NCBI GenBank assembly: GCA_964588525.1 | Contig: CAZPQC010000105.1 | Location: 1-13,043, forward strand | Direction: 5' to 3' | Source of the DNA: JAFGQJ01 sp964588525 | Lineage (GTDB): Bacteria; Spirochaetota; Spirochaetia; SZUA-6; DRHE01 | Length of the DNA stretch: 13,043 nucleotides | Shown here: positions 5,961 through 12,716 of the stretch, in pieces | Layout: every line of letters begins with the position of its first letter | How positions within the stretch are numbered: position 1 is the stretch's first letter | Translations under genes and position numbers: made by a program | The notes under the pieces: generated by a model | The model's database searches: none | What the model was told of the DNA's origin: nothing | The model's input: only the letters and a program-made list of their open reading frames with translations

Positions 5961-7555
5961 TCCTCATGATCGACAACTACGACTCCTTCACCTACAACCT
6001 GGTGCAGCTGTTCGGGGAGCTGGGCCAGGAGGTACGGGTCTTCCGGAATGACGGGCTGACTTCGGAAGAGGCGGAGCGCCTGGGTCCGGACTATCTGGTG
6101 ATCTCGCCGGGGCCGGGCACGCCGAATGAGGCCGGGATTTCGGTGGAGATGATCCGCCATTTCGCCGGCAAGATTCCGGTCCTGGGTGTGTGCCTTGGAC
6201 ATCAGGCCGTGGGCGCCGCCTTCGGGGCACGGATCGTTCAAGCCAGCCGGCTGATGCACGGTAAGCCCAGCGACATCCTCCACGACTCCCGCACCCTCTT
6301 CTCCAGCCTGCCGCCGGTTTTTCCGGCGGTGCGTTACCACAGCCTGATCATCGAGCCCAGGAGCCTCCCCGATTCACTCGAGGTGAGCGCGTGGACCGCG
6401 GAGGGGGAGATCATGGCCGTCCGGCACAGGCAGTACGAGGTGGAGGGAGTCCAATTTCACCCCGAATCGGTGGCCACGGCGGTTGGCAGGCGGATGATCC
6501 GGAACTTCCTCGAGCGGATCAAGGAGGGCCCGGCGATCGACATGAAGCAGGCAATCGCCAGGCTGGTAAAGGGGGAAGATCTCAACCGCGGAGAGATGAT
6601 CACAGTCATGCGCATCCTCATGGACGGGGAGGCAACCCCGGCCCAGACCGGGGCGTTTCTCGCCGCCATGAGCATCAAGGGGGAGACCGTGGAGGAGATC
6701 AGCGCGGCCACCGAGGTAATGCGCGACAAAGCAACCCACGTACCGATTCCTCCCGGCTTCAAAGTCGTGGATACCTGCGGCACCGGAGGAGACGGCGCCC
6801 ATACCTTCAACGTCTCCACGGCTGCCGCCCTGATCGCCTCAGGTGCCGGTGTTCCCATCGCCAAGCACGGAAATCGGTCGGTCTCCAGCCGCTGCGGCTC
6901 GGCCGACGTGCTGCGGGAGCTGGGGGTCAACACCGGAATAGAGGCCGGAAAGATGGCCCACTGCATCAATCAGGCTGGGATCGGCTTCCTCTTCGCCCCC
7001 AAGCTGCACAGCGCCATGCGCCACGTCATCGGCCCCCGCCGGGAGATCGGCGTCCGCAGCATCTTCAACATCCTTGGCCCCCTGTCCAATCCAGCCTTCG
7101 CCCAGGCCCAGGTTCTCGGCGTGTTCGACCGGAAGCTCGTTCCGATCATGGCCGGAGCCCTCAAGAACGTCGGTGTCGAGCGGGCCTTGGTGGTCCACGG
7201 ATCGGACGGATTGGACGAGATCACCCTGACCGGATCGACCTATGTAACCGAGCTCAAGGACGGGCAGCTCCGGGAATGGGTTCTCGATCCCGCCGATCTG
7301 GGCCTGCAGCTGTGCCGGCCCGAAGAACTGGCCGGAGGCACGGTCGAGGAGAACGCCCGCATCCTCCTCGACATCCTGGAAGGGAAGGATAGCGGGCCCC
7401 GCCGGGAGGTGGCCCTGCTCAACGCTGCCGCGGCTATCTACGTCGGCGGCGGGGCGGAAACCCTGGTCGAAGGTCTCGAGCTGGCCAGGGATTCCCTGGC
7501 TTCGGGCAAAGCCCTGATCAAGCTCGAAGCCCTGAGGAAGCTGAGCAATGCCTGA
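5957..7555 (+). CDS. trpGD: Bifunctional anthranilate synthase glutaminase / anthranilate phosphoribosyltransferase (TrpG-TrpD fusion)
   Basis: 532 residues in one frame with two enzymes. Residues 1-190 are a class I glutamine amidotransferase: DNYDSFTYN (6-14), SPGPGTP (50-56), GVCLGHQ (77-83) with nucleophile Cys79, and HPES (168-171) with His168 and Glu170 of the triad. It supplies ammonia to TrpE. Residues from about 196 on are TrpD, which adds PRPP to anthranilate: KGEDLNRGEM, DTCGTGGDG (272-280), KHGNRSVSSRCGSADVLRELG (303-323) and IRSIFNILGPLSNPA-type segments. Enteric bacteria have the same order of fusion. Start is GTG 5957, overlapping the trpE stop as GTGA, with an AGAGGAGGA SD just upstream; the ATG three codons later is less likely. 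The last 8 nt overlap trpC. Confidence 0.96.
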   Translation: MILMIDNYDSFTYNLVQLFGELGQEVRVFRNDGLTSEEAERLGPDYLVISPGPGTPNEAGISVEMIRHFAGKIPVLGVCLGHQAVGAAFGARIVQASRLMHGKPSDILHDSRTLFSSLPPVFPAVRYHSLIIEPRSLPDSLEVSAWTAEGEIMAVRHRQYEVEGVQFHPESVATAVGRRMIRNFLERIKEGPAIDMKQAIARLVKGEDLNRGEMITVMRILMDGEATPAQTGAFLAAMSIKGETVEEISAATEVMRDKATHVPIPPGFKVVDTCGTGGDGAHTFNVSTAAALIASGAGVPIAKHGNRSVSSRCGSADVLRELGVNTGIEAGKMAHCINQAGIGFLFAPKLHSAMRHVIGPRREIGVRSIFNILGPLSNPAFAQAQVLGVFDRKLVPIMAGALKNVGVERALVVHGSDGLDEITLTGSTYVTELKDGQLREWVLDPADLGLQLCRPEELAGGTVEENARILLDILEGKDSGPRREVALLNAAAAIYVGGGAETLVEGLELARDSLASGKALIKLEALRKLSNA

Positions 7556-8435
7556 ATCCGGTTCTGAATCCCGGATCGATGGCCGCCCACTGGAGCTTCC
7601 CTCGATCCTCGAGCGCATACTGGCGGACAAGGCGGCACGGCTGCAGGAGAGCAGGCGGCGGATTCCCCGAGGGGAGCTGGCACGGCGCTGCCGGGATCTG
7701 CCGCCGCCCCGGAACTTCCGGGCCGCATTGGATCCCCGGCAAGACGCCGCGCACTCCGGGGCGCCGGCCGATAGCCACGCAGGCAGTTCAGACAACACCA
7801 TCGCCATCATCGCGGAGTTCAAGCGCCGTTCCCCCAGCCGGGGGGTGATCCGGCCGCACTTCGACCTGGCGGAGATCCACCGGGCGTACGAGAGAGGAGG
7901 AGCCGATGCCTATTCGGTGCTCACCGAGGAGGATCACTTCGGCGGCTCCCTGGAGGATCTGAAGACGCTGCGAAAAATTGGGAAGCTTCCCCTGCTGCGC
8001 AAGGATTTTCTCTTCGATCCCTACCAGATTTATGAAAGCAGGGCAGCCGGGGCGGATGCCCTGCTGCTGATCGTGGCCGCCCTGGAGGACCGCAACCTGA
8101 GCGAGCTGATCGAACTGAGCCGGGAGCTGTCCATGGAGGCTCTGGTGGAGGTTCACTGCGCCAGGGAGCTCGGTCGGGCTCTGGCCTGCGGTGCCGGCAT
8201 CGTGGGCATCAACAACCGGAACCTTCACAGCTTCGAGGTGGATATCGCCGTCAGCCTCGATCTGGCGCGCGGCCTGCCCGGGCAGGTCACCGGGGTGAGC
8301 GAATCCGGGATCTCGGGACCGGAGGATATCCGCCGCCTGAAGACCGTGGGCATCCGCGCCTTCCTGGTGGGCGAACAGCTGATGCGGGCGGAAGATCCCG
8401 GGCTCGAGCTGCGCCGACTCAAAGGTTCGCCGTGA
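7548..8435 (+). CDS. trpC: Indole-3-glycerol phosphate synthase
   Basis: 295 residues, longer than the usual 255-270. It closes the ring of CdRP to indole-3-glycerol phosphate with release of CO2. (beta/alpha)8-barrel signatures are IIAEFKRRSPSRG (87-99) with catalytic Lys92, LTEEDHFGGS (125-134), LLRKDFLFDPYQI (149-161) with Lys152, LVEVH (199-203), GINNRNLHSFEVD (220-232) and SESGI (251-255). The extra length comes from a non-conserved N-terminus (about 15 residues) and a polar, low-complexity insertion at about 65-84, between the N-terminal helix region and strand 1. The ATG overlaps the trpGD end by 8 nt and GAGG lies upstream within trpGD. It is not fused to TrpF, unlike in E. coli. Confidence 0.95.
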   Translation: MPESGSESRIDGRPLELPSILERILADKAARLQESRRRIPRGELARRCRDLPPPRNFRAALDPRQDAAHSGAPADSHAGSSDNTIAIIAEFKRRSPSRGVIRPHFDLAEIHRAYERGGADAYSVLTEEDHFGGSLEDLKTLRKIGKLPLLRKDFLFDPYQIYESRAAGADALLLIVAALEDRNLSELIELSRELSMEALVEVHCARELGRALACGAGIVGINNRNLHSFEVDIAVSLDLARGLPGQVTGVSESGISGPEDIRRLKTVGIRAFLVGEQLMRAEDPGLELRRLKGSP

Positions 8436-9118
8436 AAGCAAACGGGAAAGCGGAATTCGCCGAGGCGGCCGCACCGCCCCGCGTACGAATCAAGATCTGC
8501 GGGCTCACCCGCGCTGAGGATGCCCGGCTGGCCGTTACCCTTGGCGCCGATTATCTGGGCTTCATCTTCGCCCCCAGCCCCCGGCAGATAACCCCGAAGA
8601 CGGCCGGGGCGATCCTGCGCAGCCCGGAGAAAGGGCATCAGGGAAAACAGTCGGAGGTGGAGCGGGTGGGGGTGTTCGTCAACGCAGACAGATGCTTCAT
8701 CGAAGAGGCTGCACTACGGGCCGACCTGACCGTGCTGCAGCTGCACGGAGATGAGGACCCGGAGTACTGCGCCCGGTTCGAGCTACCCGTGATCAAGGCC
8801 CTGCGCATCCGGGATCGGAGCATCTTCGAGCTGGTCGAAAGCTATCGCACCCCCTACATCCTCCTGGAACCGTACGTGCAGGGCAAGCTCGGCGGTACCG
8901 GGGCACGGGCAAACTGGCAGCTGGCAGCGGAGCTCGTTCAGTCATTCCCGGACAAACGCTTCCTCCTGGCCGGAGGGCTGGGACCGGAGAACGTGCAAGC
9001 CGCGGTGGCGACGGTCCAGCCCTATGCAGTGGACGCCTCGAGCGCTCTGGAGAGCCGGCCGGGCATCAAGGATCGACAAAAGATGAAAACATTTTTCGAA
9101 GCAGTGAGGAACAGATGA
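8432..9118 (+). CDS. trpF: Phosphoribosylanthranilate isomerase
   Basis: 228 residues. It performs the Amadori rearrangement of PRA to CdRP. KICGLT (21-26) holds the general base Cys23. GFIFAPSPRQI (43-53), GVFVNA (80-85), LQLHGDE (102-108), GGTG (154-157) and VDASSALESRPGIKD (200-214) follow the family order. Odd point: the segment before GGTG reads ILLEPYVQGKL, so the position that in Thermotoga maritima TrpF is general acid Asp126 (in ILLDT) is Glu146 here. Also the phosphate loop DVSSGVE is DASSALE. Start is GTG 8432, overlapping the trpC stop by 4 nt, with AAAGG upstream. The first 15 or so residues are an extension rich in Ala and Glu. Operon position makes the identity secure even with the substitution. 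Confidence 0.94.
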   Translation: MKANGKAEFAEAAAPPRVRIKICGLTRAEDARLAVTLGADYLGFIFAPSPRQITPKTAGAILRSPEKGHQGKQSEVERVGVFVNADRCFIEEAALRADLTVLQLHGDEDPEYCARFELPVIKALRIRDRSIFELVESYRTPYILLEPYVQGKLGGTGARANWQLAAELVQSFPDKRFLLAGGLGPENVQAAVATVQPYAVDASSALESRPGIKDRQKMKTFFEAVRNR

Positions 9119-10332
9119 AGAACAAAACAGAGGATCGACGGGTCGGATATTTCGGCGATTTCGGGGGACAGTTCGTTCCGGAGATGATCATGCCGGCCCT
9201 CCAGCAGCTGGAGGCGGAGTATGAGTCGGCCATCAGGAACCCGGAGTTCCAGGCCCAGTACGAGCACTACCTGGCGGAGTACGACGGCCGCCCCACACCT
9301 CTGACCTTTGCCGCCCGCCTGACCGAGGCCTGGGGCGGGGCCCGGATCTATCTGAAGCGGGAGGATCTGAATCACACCGGAGCCCATAAGATCAACAACA
9401 CGGTCGGCCAGATCCTCCTGGCCCGGCGCATGGGGAAAACACGGATCATCGCCGAAACCGGTGCCGGTCAGCACGGCGTAGCCACCGCCACGGTGGCCGC
9501 TCTGTTCGGTATGGAGTGCGCCGTGTACATGGGGGAGGAGGACGTGGAACGGCAGTCCCTCAACGTGTTCCGCATGCGCCTGCTGGGCACCGAAGTGGTT
9601 CCCGTTGAAAGCGGAAGCCGCACCCTCAAAGACGCCATCAACGAGGCCTTCCGTGATTGGGTCACGAATCTGAAGAGCACCTACTACATCTTCGGCTCCA
9701 CCGTGGGACCCCATCCCTACCCCACGATCGTGCGGGATTTCCAGCGGGTGATCGGCCGGGAGGCGAAACGTCAGATCCTCGACAAGGAGGGACGCCTGCC
9801 GGATCTTTGCGTGGCCTGCGTCAATGGAGGCAGCAACGCCATCGGGCTGTTCTACGAGTTTCTGGAAGACCGGGAGGTGGCTCTGGTCGGCGTGGAGGCG
9901 GCGGGGGACGGAATCGACACACCCCGCCATGCCGCCACCCTGACTCTGGGCACCCGGGGTGTGTTTCACGGCAGCCACATGTACCTGCTGCAAGACACCC
10001 ACGGCCAGGTTCATCCCACCCATTCGATCTCCGCTGGCCTCGATTACCCCGGCGTGGGTCCGGAACACTGTCATTTGAAGGACTCGGGGCGGGCTCGCTA
10101 TGTCAGCGCCACGGACGGCGAGGCCGTGGCCGCCTTTCAGGAGCTGGCCCGCCTGGAGGGCATCCTGCCCGCCCTGGAGAGCGCCCACGCCCTGGCTCAG
10201 GCCCGCAAGGAGGCCGCCGGTATGGACAGGGAGCGGATCATCATCGTCAACCTGTCGGGGCGGGGCGACAAGGACTGCCAGCAGGTTGCGCGCTTCCTCG
10301 AATCTCATCCCGACGCAGGAGGTGCAACATGA
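9115..10332 (+). CDS. trpB: Tryptophan synthase beta chain
   Basis: 405 residues, standard for TrpB1. It condenses indole with serine using PLP, in an alpha2-beta2 complex with TrpA. Motifs are GYFGDFGGQFVPE (11-23), LKREDLNHTGAHKINN (80-95) with Schiff-base Lys92, ETGAGQHG (114-121) with catalytic Glu114, FGSTVGPHPYP (193-203), the PLP phosphate loop GGSN (238-241), and a C-terminal NLSGRGDKD. The residue before GGSN is Asn237 where the family usually has a third Gly (GGGSN). The ATG overlaps the trpF stop by 4 nt (ATGA) with GAGGA upstream. It lies directly before trpA, the classic pairing. Confidence 0.97.
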   Translation: MKNKTEDRRVGYFGDFGGQFVPEMIMPALQQLEAEYESAIRNPEFQAQYEHYLAEYDGRPTPLTFAARLTEAWGGARIYLKREDLNHTGAHKINNTVGQILLARRMGKTRIIAETGAGQHGVATATVAALFGMECAVYMGEEDVERQSLNVFRMRLLGTEVVPVESGSRTLKDAINEAFRDWVTNLKSTYYIFGSTVGPHPYPTIVRDFQRVIGREAKRQILDKEGRLPDLCVACVNGGSNAIGLFYEFLEDREVALVGVEAAGDGIDTPRHAATLTLGTRGVFHGSHMYLLQDTHGQVHPTHSISAGLDYPGVGPEHCHLKDSGRARYVSATDGEAVAAFQELARLEGILPALESAHALAQARKEAAGMDRERIIIVNLSGRGDKDCQQVARFLESHPDAGGAT

Positions 10333-11114
10333 ACAGGCTGACGGAACGGATGGGCCGGCTGAACAAGCAGGGCGGAAAGGCTTTCATCGCCTACATCATG
10401 GCCGGGGAGCCCTCCTGGGAAGCGCTGCGGGGCATCATCTGCGAGCTGGAGCGGGTGGGGGTCACTGCCGTGGAGCTCGGCGTCCCCTTCTCCGATCCGA
10501 TAGCCGACGGAGCGATAATCCAGGCTGCGGCCAACCGGGCTCTGTCCCGGGGAGTCACCCTCGCGGAGATCTTCGAACGCGTGTCTGCGCTGCGCCAGCT
10601 CACCGATCTCCCCATCCTGCTCATGGGCTACTGGAACGTGTTCCTCCAGTACGGCAGGGAGCGCTGTTTGCAAACTGCTCGGTCAGCGGGGGTGGATGGA
10701 TTCATCATCGCGGATCTGCCCCCGGAGGCGGACCCCGATTTTTTTTACCTGGCCCGGAAGCGGGATCTATGCACGGTACTGCTGGCCTCGGAGCTGACCC
10801 CCGAGGAACGTCTGAAGCGTATCGTCGCCTCCGCCTCCGGATTCCTCTACTACGTGCCCCAACTGGGGATCACCGGACTGGAGTTGACAGCCGGCGAGGC
10901 GGTCGAAAACCGCATCCGCCTGATCCGCAGGCTGACCGACACGCCGATCTGCATCGGCATCGGCGTGAAGACTCGGGCGGATGCCCGCAGGCTAACCCGC
11001 TACGCCGACGGAGTAATCGTTGGAACCCGCATCGTGGAGTTCATCCACCAAAACGCCGGACGGCCGGATCTGGGGCAGGCAACGGCCCGCTTCGTAGCCG
11101 GGCTGATCCCGTGA
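10329..11114 (+). CDS. trpA: Tryptophan synthase alpha chain
   Basis: 261 residues, normal length. It cleaves indole-3-glycerol phosphate to indole and glyceraldehyde 3-phosphate, passing indole to TrpB. The catalytic pair Glu49 (VELGVPFSDP) and Asp60 (ADG) is intact. The barrel order is recognisable: GFIIADLPPE, GFLYYVPQLGITG and DGVIVGTRIVEFI. Several usually strict motifs are altered: AYIMAGEP for YxTAGDP, QAAANRAL for QxASxRAL, MGYWNVFLQYG for MTYYNPIxxYG, and IADLPPE for VPDLPxE. It reads as a divergent but complete TrpA. The ATG overlaps the trpB stop by 4 nt and is led by AGGAGGT (10317-10323), the strongest SD in the operon. It is the last gene of the operon; no strong terminator follows. 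Confidence 0.94.
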   Translation: MNRLTERMGRLNKQGGKAFIAYIMAGEPSWEALRGIICELERVGVTAVELGVPFSDPIADGAIIQAAANRALSRGVTLAEIFERVSALRQLTDLPILLMGYWNVFLQYGRERCLQTARSAGVDGFIIADLPPEADPDFFYLARKRDLCTVLLASELTPEERLKRIVASASGFLYYVPQLGITGLELTAGEAVENRIRLIRRLTDTPICIGIGVKTRADARRLTRYADGVIVGTRIVEFIHQNAGRPDLGQATARFVAGLIP

Positions 11115-11267
11115 GATGGGTCCTGCAATTGTGATGTATTCAATCCCCACAGGTGCCGATATTACGATGACAGCCGAAAATCGGCTGGAAGAGGATATCG
11201 CAATCCTCATTTTAGTTGCTGATCGAAGATTGCGATAGGCTAGCCAGAGAAAAAGGGAGAAAGCGTA
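11115..11267 (+). promoter_or_regulatory. Spacer after trpA with mutually exclusive inverted repeats
   Basis: The 153-nt gap contains a compact hairpin CAGCCGA-AAA-TCGGCTG (11171-11187), GAGGAT/ATCCTC (11191-11196 with 11203-11208) followed by ATTTTA, and a 10-bp pair TATCGCAATC/GATTGCGATA (11196-11205 with 11228-11237). The last two share bases 11196 and 11203-11205 and cannot both form. They may end trp transcription weakly, regulate the next gene, or mark an operator over its promoter. No clean promoter was found. Confidence 0.35.
11134..11238 (+). CDS. Possible small ORF (34 codons) between trpA and the glycosyltransferase-like gene
   Basis: ATG 11134 to TAG 11236-11238, with a protein-like composition (acidic middle, hydrophobic AILILVA run). 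No convincing SD is present and the frame coincides with the inverted repeats, which suggests the sequence is shaped by RNA or operator symmetry rather than by coding. I do not recognise the product. It could be a leader peptide or spurious. Confidence 0.18.
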   Translation: MYSIPTGADITMTAENRLEEDIAILILVADRRLR

Positions 11268-12593
11268 ATGGCACAAGAGCAGGAAATACAGAAAGCCTGG
11301 GTAGCCACGGTGGACATGGGGCTTGGTCACCAGCGGGCCACCTATCCCCTCCGCTATCTCGCCGAGGGAGGGATCATCACGGTGGGCGGAACAGTAGCCA
11401 GCGATCCGGCGGAGAAGAAGCTCTGGGACCGGATGCGCAGCATGTACGAGTTCCTTTCCCGGGTTCACAAAACTCCCATCATTGGCAAACCCCTGTTCGG
11501 GATGCTCGACGCCCTGCAGAGCATCCCCTCCTTCTACCCGATGCGGGATATGTCCTCCCCCTCCTACCAGGTCAAACTATTGGGTCGCTTCGTCGATCGC
11601 GGCCTGTGCAGAGGGATGCTCGAGAGAATCAAGAGCAAACCCCTGCCACTGATAACCTCCTACCTGGCTCCGGCGATTGCCGCGGACAAGGCCGGCTACA
11701 GCCGCATCTACTGCATCATCTGCGATGCGGAGATCAGCCGGGCCTGGGTGGCGGAAAATCCCCGCAGCAGCCGGATTCACTATCTGGCGCCCTGTGGTCG
11801 GGCTGTAATGCGTCTGAAGAGCTACGGGGTACCGGATGAGCGGATCTTCCTGACCGGTTTCCCTTTCCCCCTGTCGATCCTTGGGAACGCCAACCTGGAT
11901 GTACTGCGGGCCGACGCGGCCCAGCGCCTGTTCTACCTCGATCCCAACGACCGCTTCTGGCCGCTCCACGGCCGGAACGTGGTTCACTTTTTGGGCAAGG
12001 GCAACTGCCGCTTCAAGAAACAGCGCCAGCTGACAATCACCTACGCCGTCGGAGGGGCAGGGGCTCAGAAGGAGTTCGGATATGAGATCGCCAGGAGCCT
12101 GCGGGACAAGCTCGAATCCGGAGAGATCGCCCTCAACCTGGTGGCAGGCGTTCGGGAGGAGGTCCATCATTACTTCCTCCAGTTGAAGGAGGAGCTGCTT
12201 CCCGGCTGTGCCCATCTGCGGATCATCTACAGTCCCCTCAAAGAGGAGTACTTCCAGCTGTTCGGCCAGGCGATTCGATCCACGGACATCCTCTGGACAA
12301 AACCGAGTGAGCTCAGCTTCTACTGCGGTCTGGGTATCCCCCTGATCATGTCCCCGTCAATTGGAGCCCAGGAAGTGTTCAACCGCCGCTGGCTGCTGGA
12401 GATTCAAGCCGGAATTCCCCAGGAGGATCCCGGGTACACGGCGGAATGGCTCCTCGATCTGTGGCGGGAGGGCCGGCTGGCCGAAAGCGCCTGGGACGGA
12501 TTTCTCAAAGCCCGGAAATACGGCACCTACAAGATCCAGGAGATCCTGGAGACCGGCACCATGGCCCGGGAGACCAGCCCGCTCAAGCGCTGA
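11268..12593 (+). CDS. GT-B fold glycosyltransferase-like protein (MGDG synthase/MurG-like)
   Basis: 441 residues, with no obvious transmembrane segment. It was not recognised as a named gene. N-terminal DMGLGHQR (16-23) resembles the GxGH(R) loop of MurG and MGDG synthases. The middle reads SYLAPAIAADKAGY..IYCIICDAEISRAWV (131-161), then GVPDERIFLTGFPFP (187-201), the linker pattern of processive diacylglycerol glycosyltransferases. The C-terminal half begins with VGGAGAQ (261-267), a nucleotide-sugar-side Gly loop, and has SELSFYCGLGIPLIMSPSIGAQEVFNRRWL (347-376), similar in layout to the donor-binding E-x7-G..P...GQE.N segment. A membrane glycolipid or cell-envelope transferase is the best guess; donor and acceptor are unknown. 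Start 11268 is supported by GGGAG 8 nt upstream. It lies downstream of trpA in the same direction but is separated by 153 nt with secondary structure, so it is probably its own unit. Confidence 0.65.
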   Translation: MAQEQEIQKAWVATVDMGLGHQRATYPLRYLAEGGIITVGGTVASDPAEKKLWDRMRSMYEFLSRVHKTPIIGKPLFGMLDALQSIPSFYPMRDMSSPSYQVKLLGRFVDRGLCRGMLERIKSKPLPLITSYLAPAIAADKAGYSRIYCIICDAEISRAWVAENPRSSRIHYLAPCGRAVMRLKSYGVPDERIFLTGFPFPLSILGNANLDVLRADAAQRLFYLDPNDRFWPLHGRNVVHFLGKGNCRFKKQRQLTITYAVGGAGAQKEFGYEIARSLRDKLESGEIALNLVAGVREEVHHYFLQLKEELLPGCAHLRIIYSPLKEEYFQLFGQAIRSTDILWTKPSELSFYCGLGIPLIMSPSIGAQEVFNRRWLLEIQAGIPQEDPGYTAEWLLDLWREGRLAESAWDGFLKARKYGTYKIQEILETGTMARETSPLKR

Positions 12594-12680
12594 TCCTCCA
12601 CAAGCCGTCATCGACTCCTCAGCGCCGAACCACCTGAAGCTCCAGCAGCCGGTGGAGATGGCCGGAGCACGGCAGATTGG
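12594..12680. other. Intergenic stretch without a recognised element
   Basis: The gap after the glycosyltransferase-like gene holds no clear terminator (no T-tract) and no ORF with a credible start. CTCCA/TGGAG can pair weakly around 12641-12658. The AKR promoter begins at 12681. Confidence 0.4.
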
Positions 12681-12710
12681 TTGGCTAGTTACCCGCCTCT
12701 GCGGTAGAAT
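12681..12710 (+). promoter_or_regulatory. Promoter of the aldo/keto reductase gene, leaderless
   Basis: -35 TTGGCT (12681-12686), 18-nt spacer, -10 TAGAAT (12705-12710). Only 6 nt (AACCGG) separate the -10 from the ATG at 12717, so the transcription start is predicted at the A of the start codon. There is no room for an SD. Confidence 0.6.
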
Positions 12711-12716
12711 AACCGG

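Noticed and set aside
9657..10328. Long upstream extension of the trpA frame inside trpB
   Set aside because: It overlaps trpB out of frame, has Arg/Pro/Gly-rich composition, and trpA has its own AGGAGGT-led ATG at 10329.
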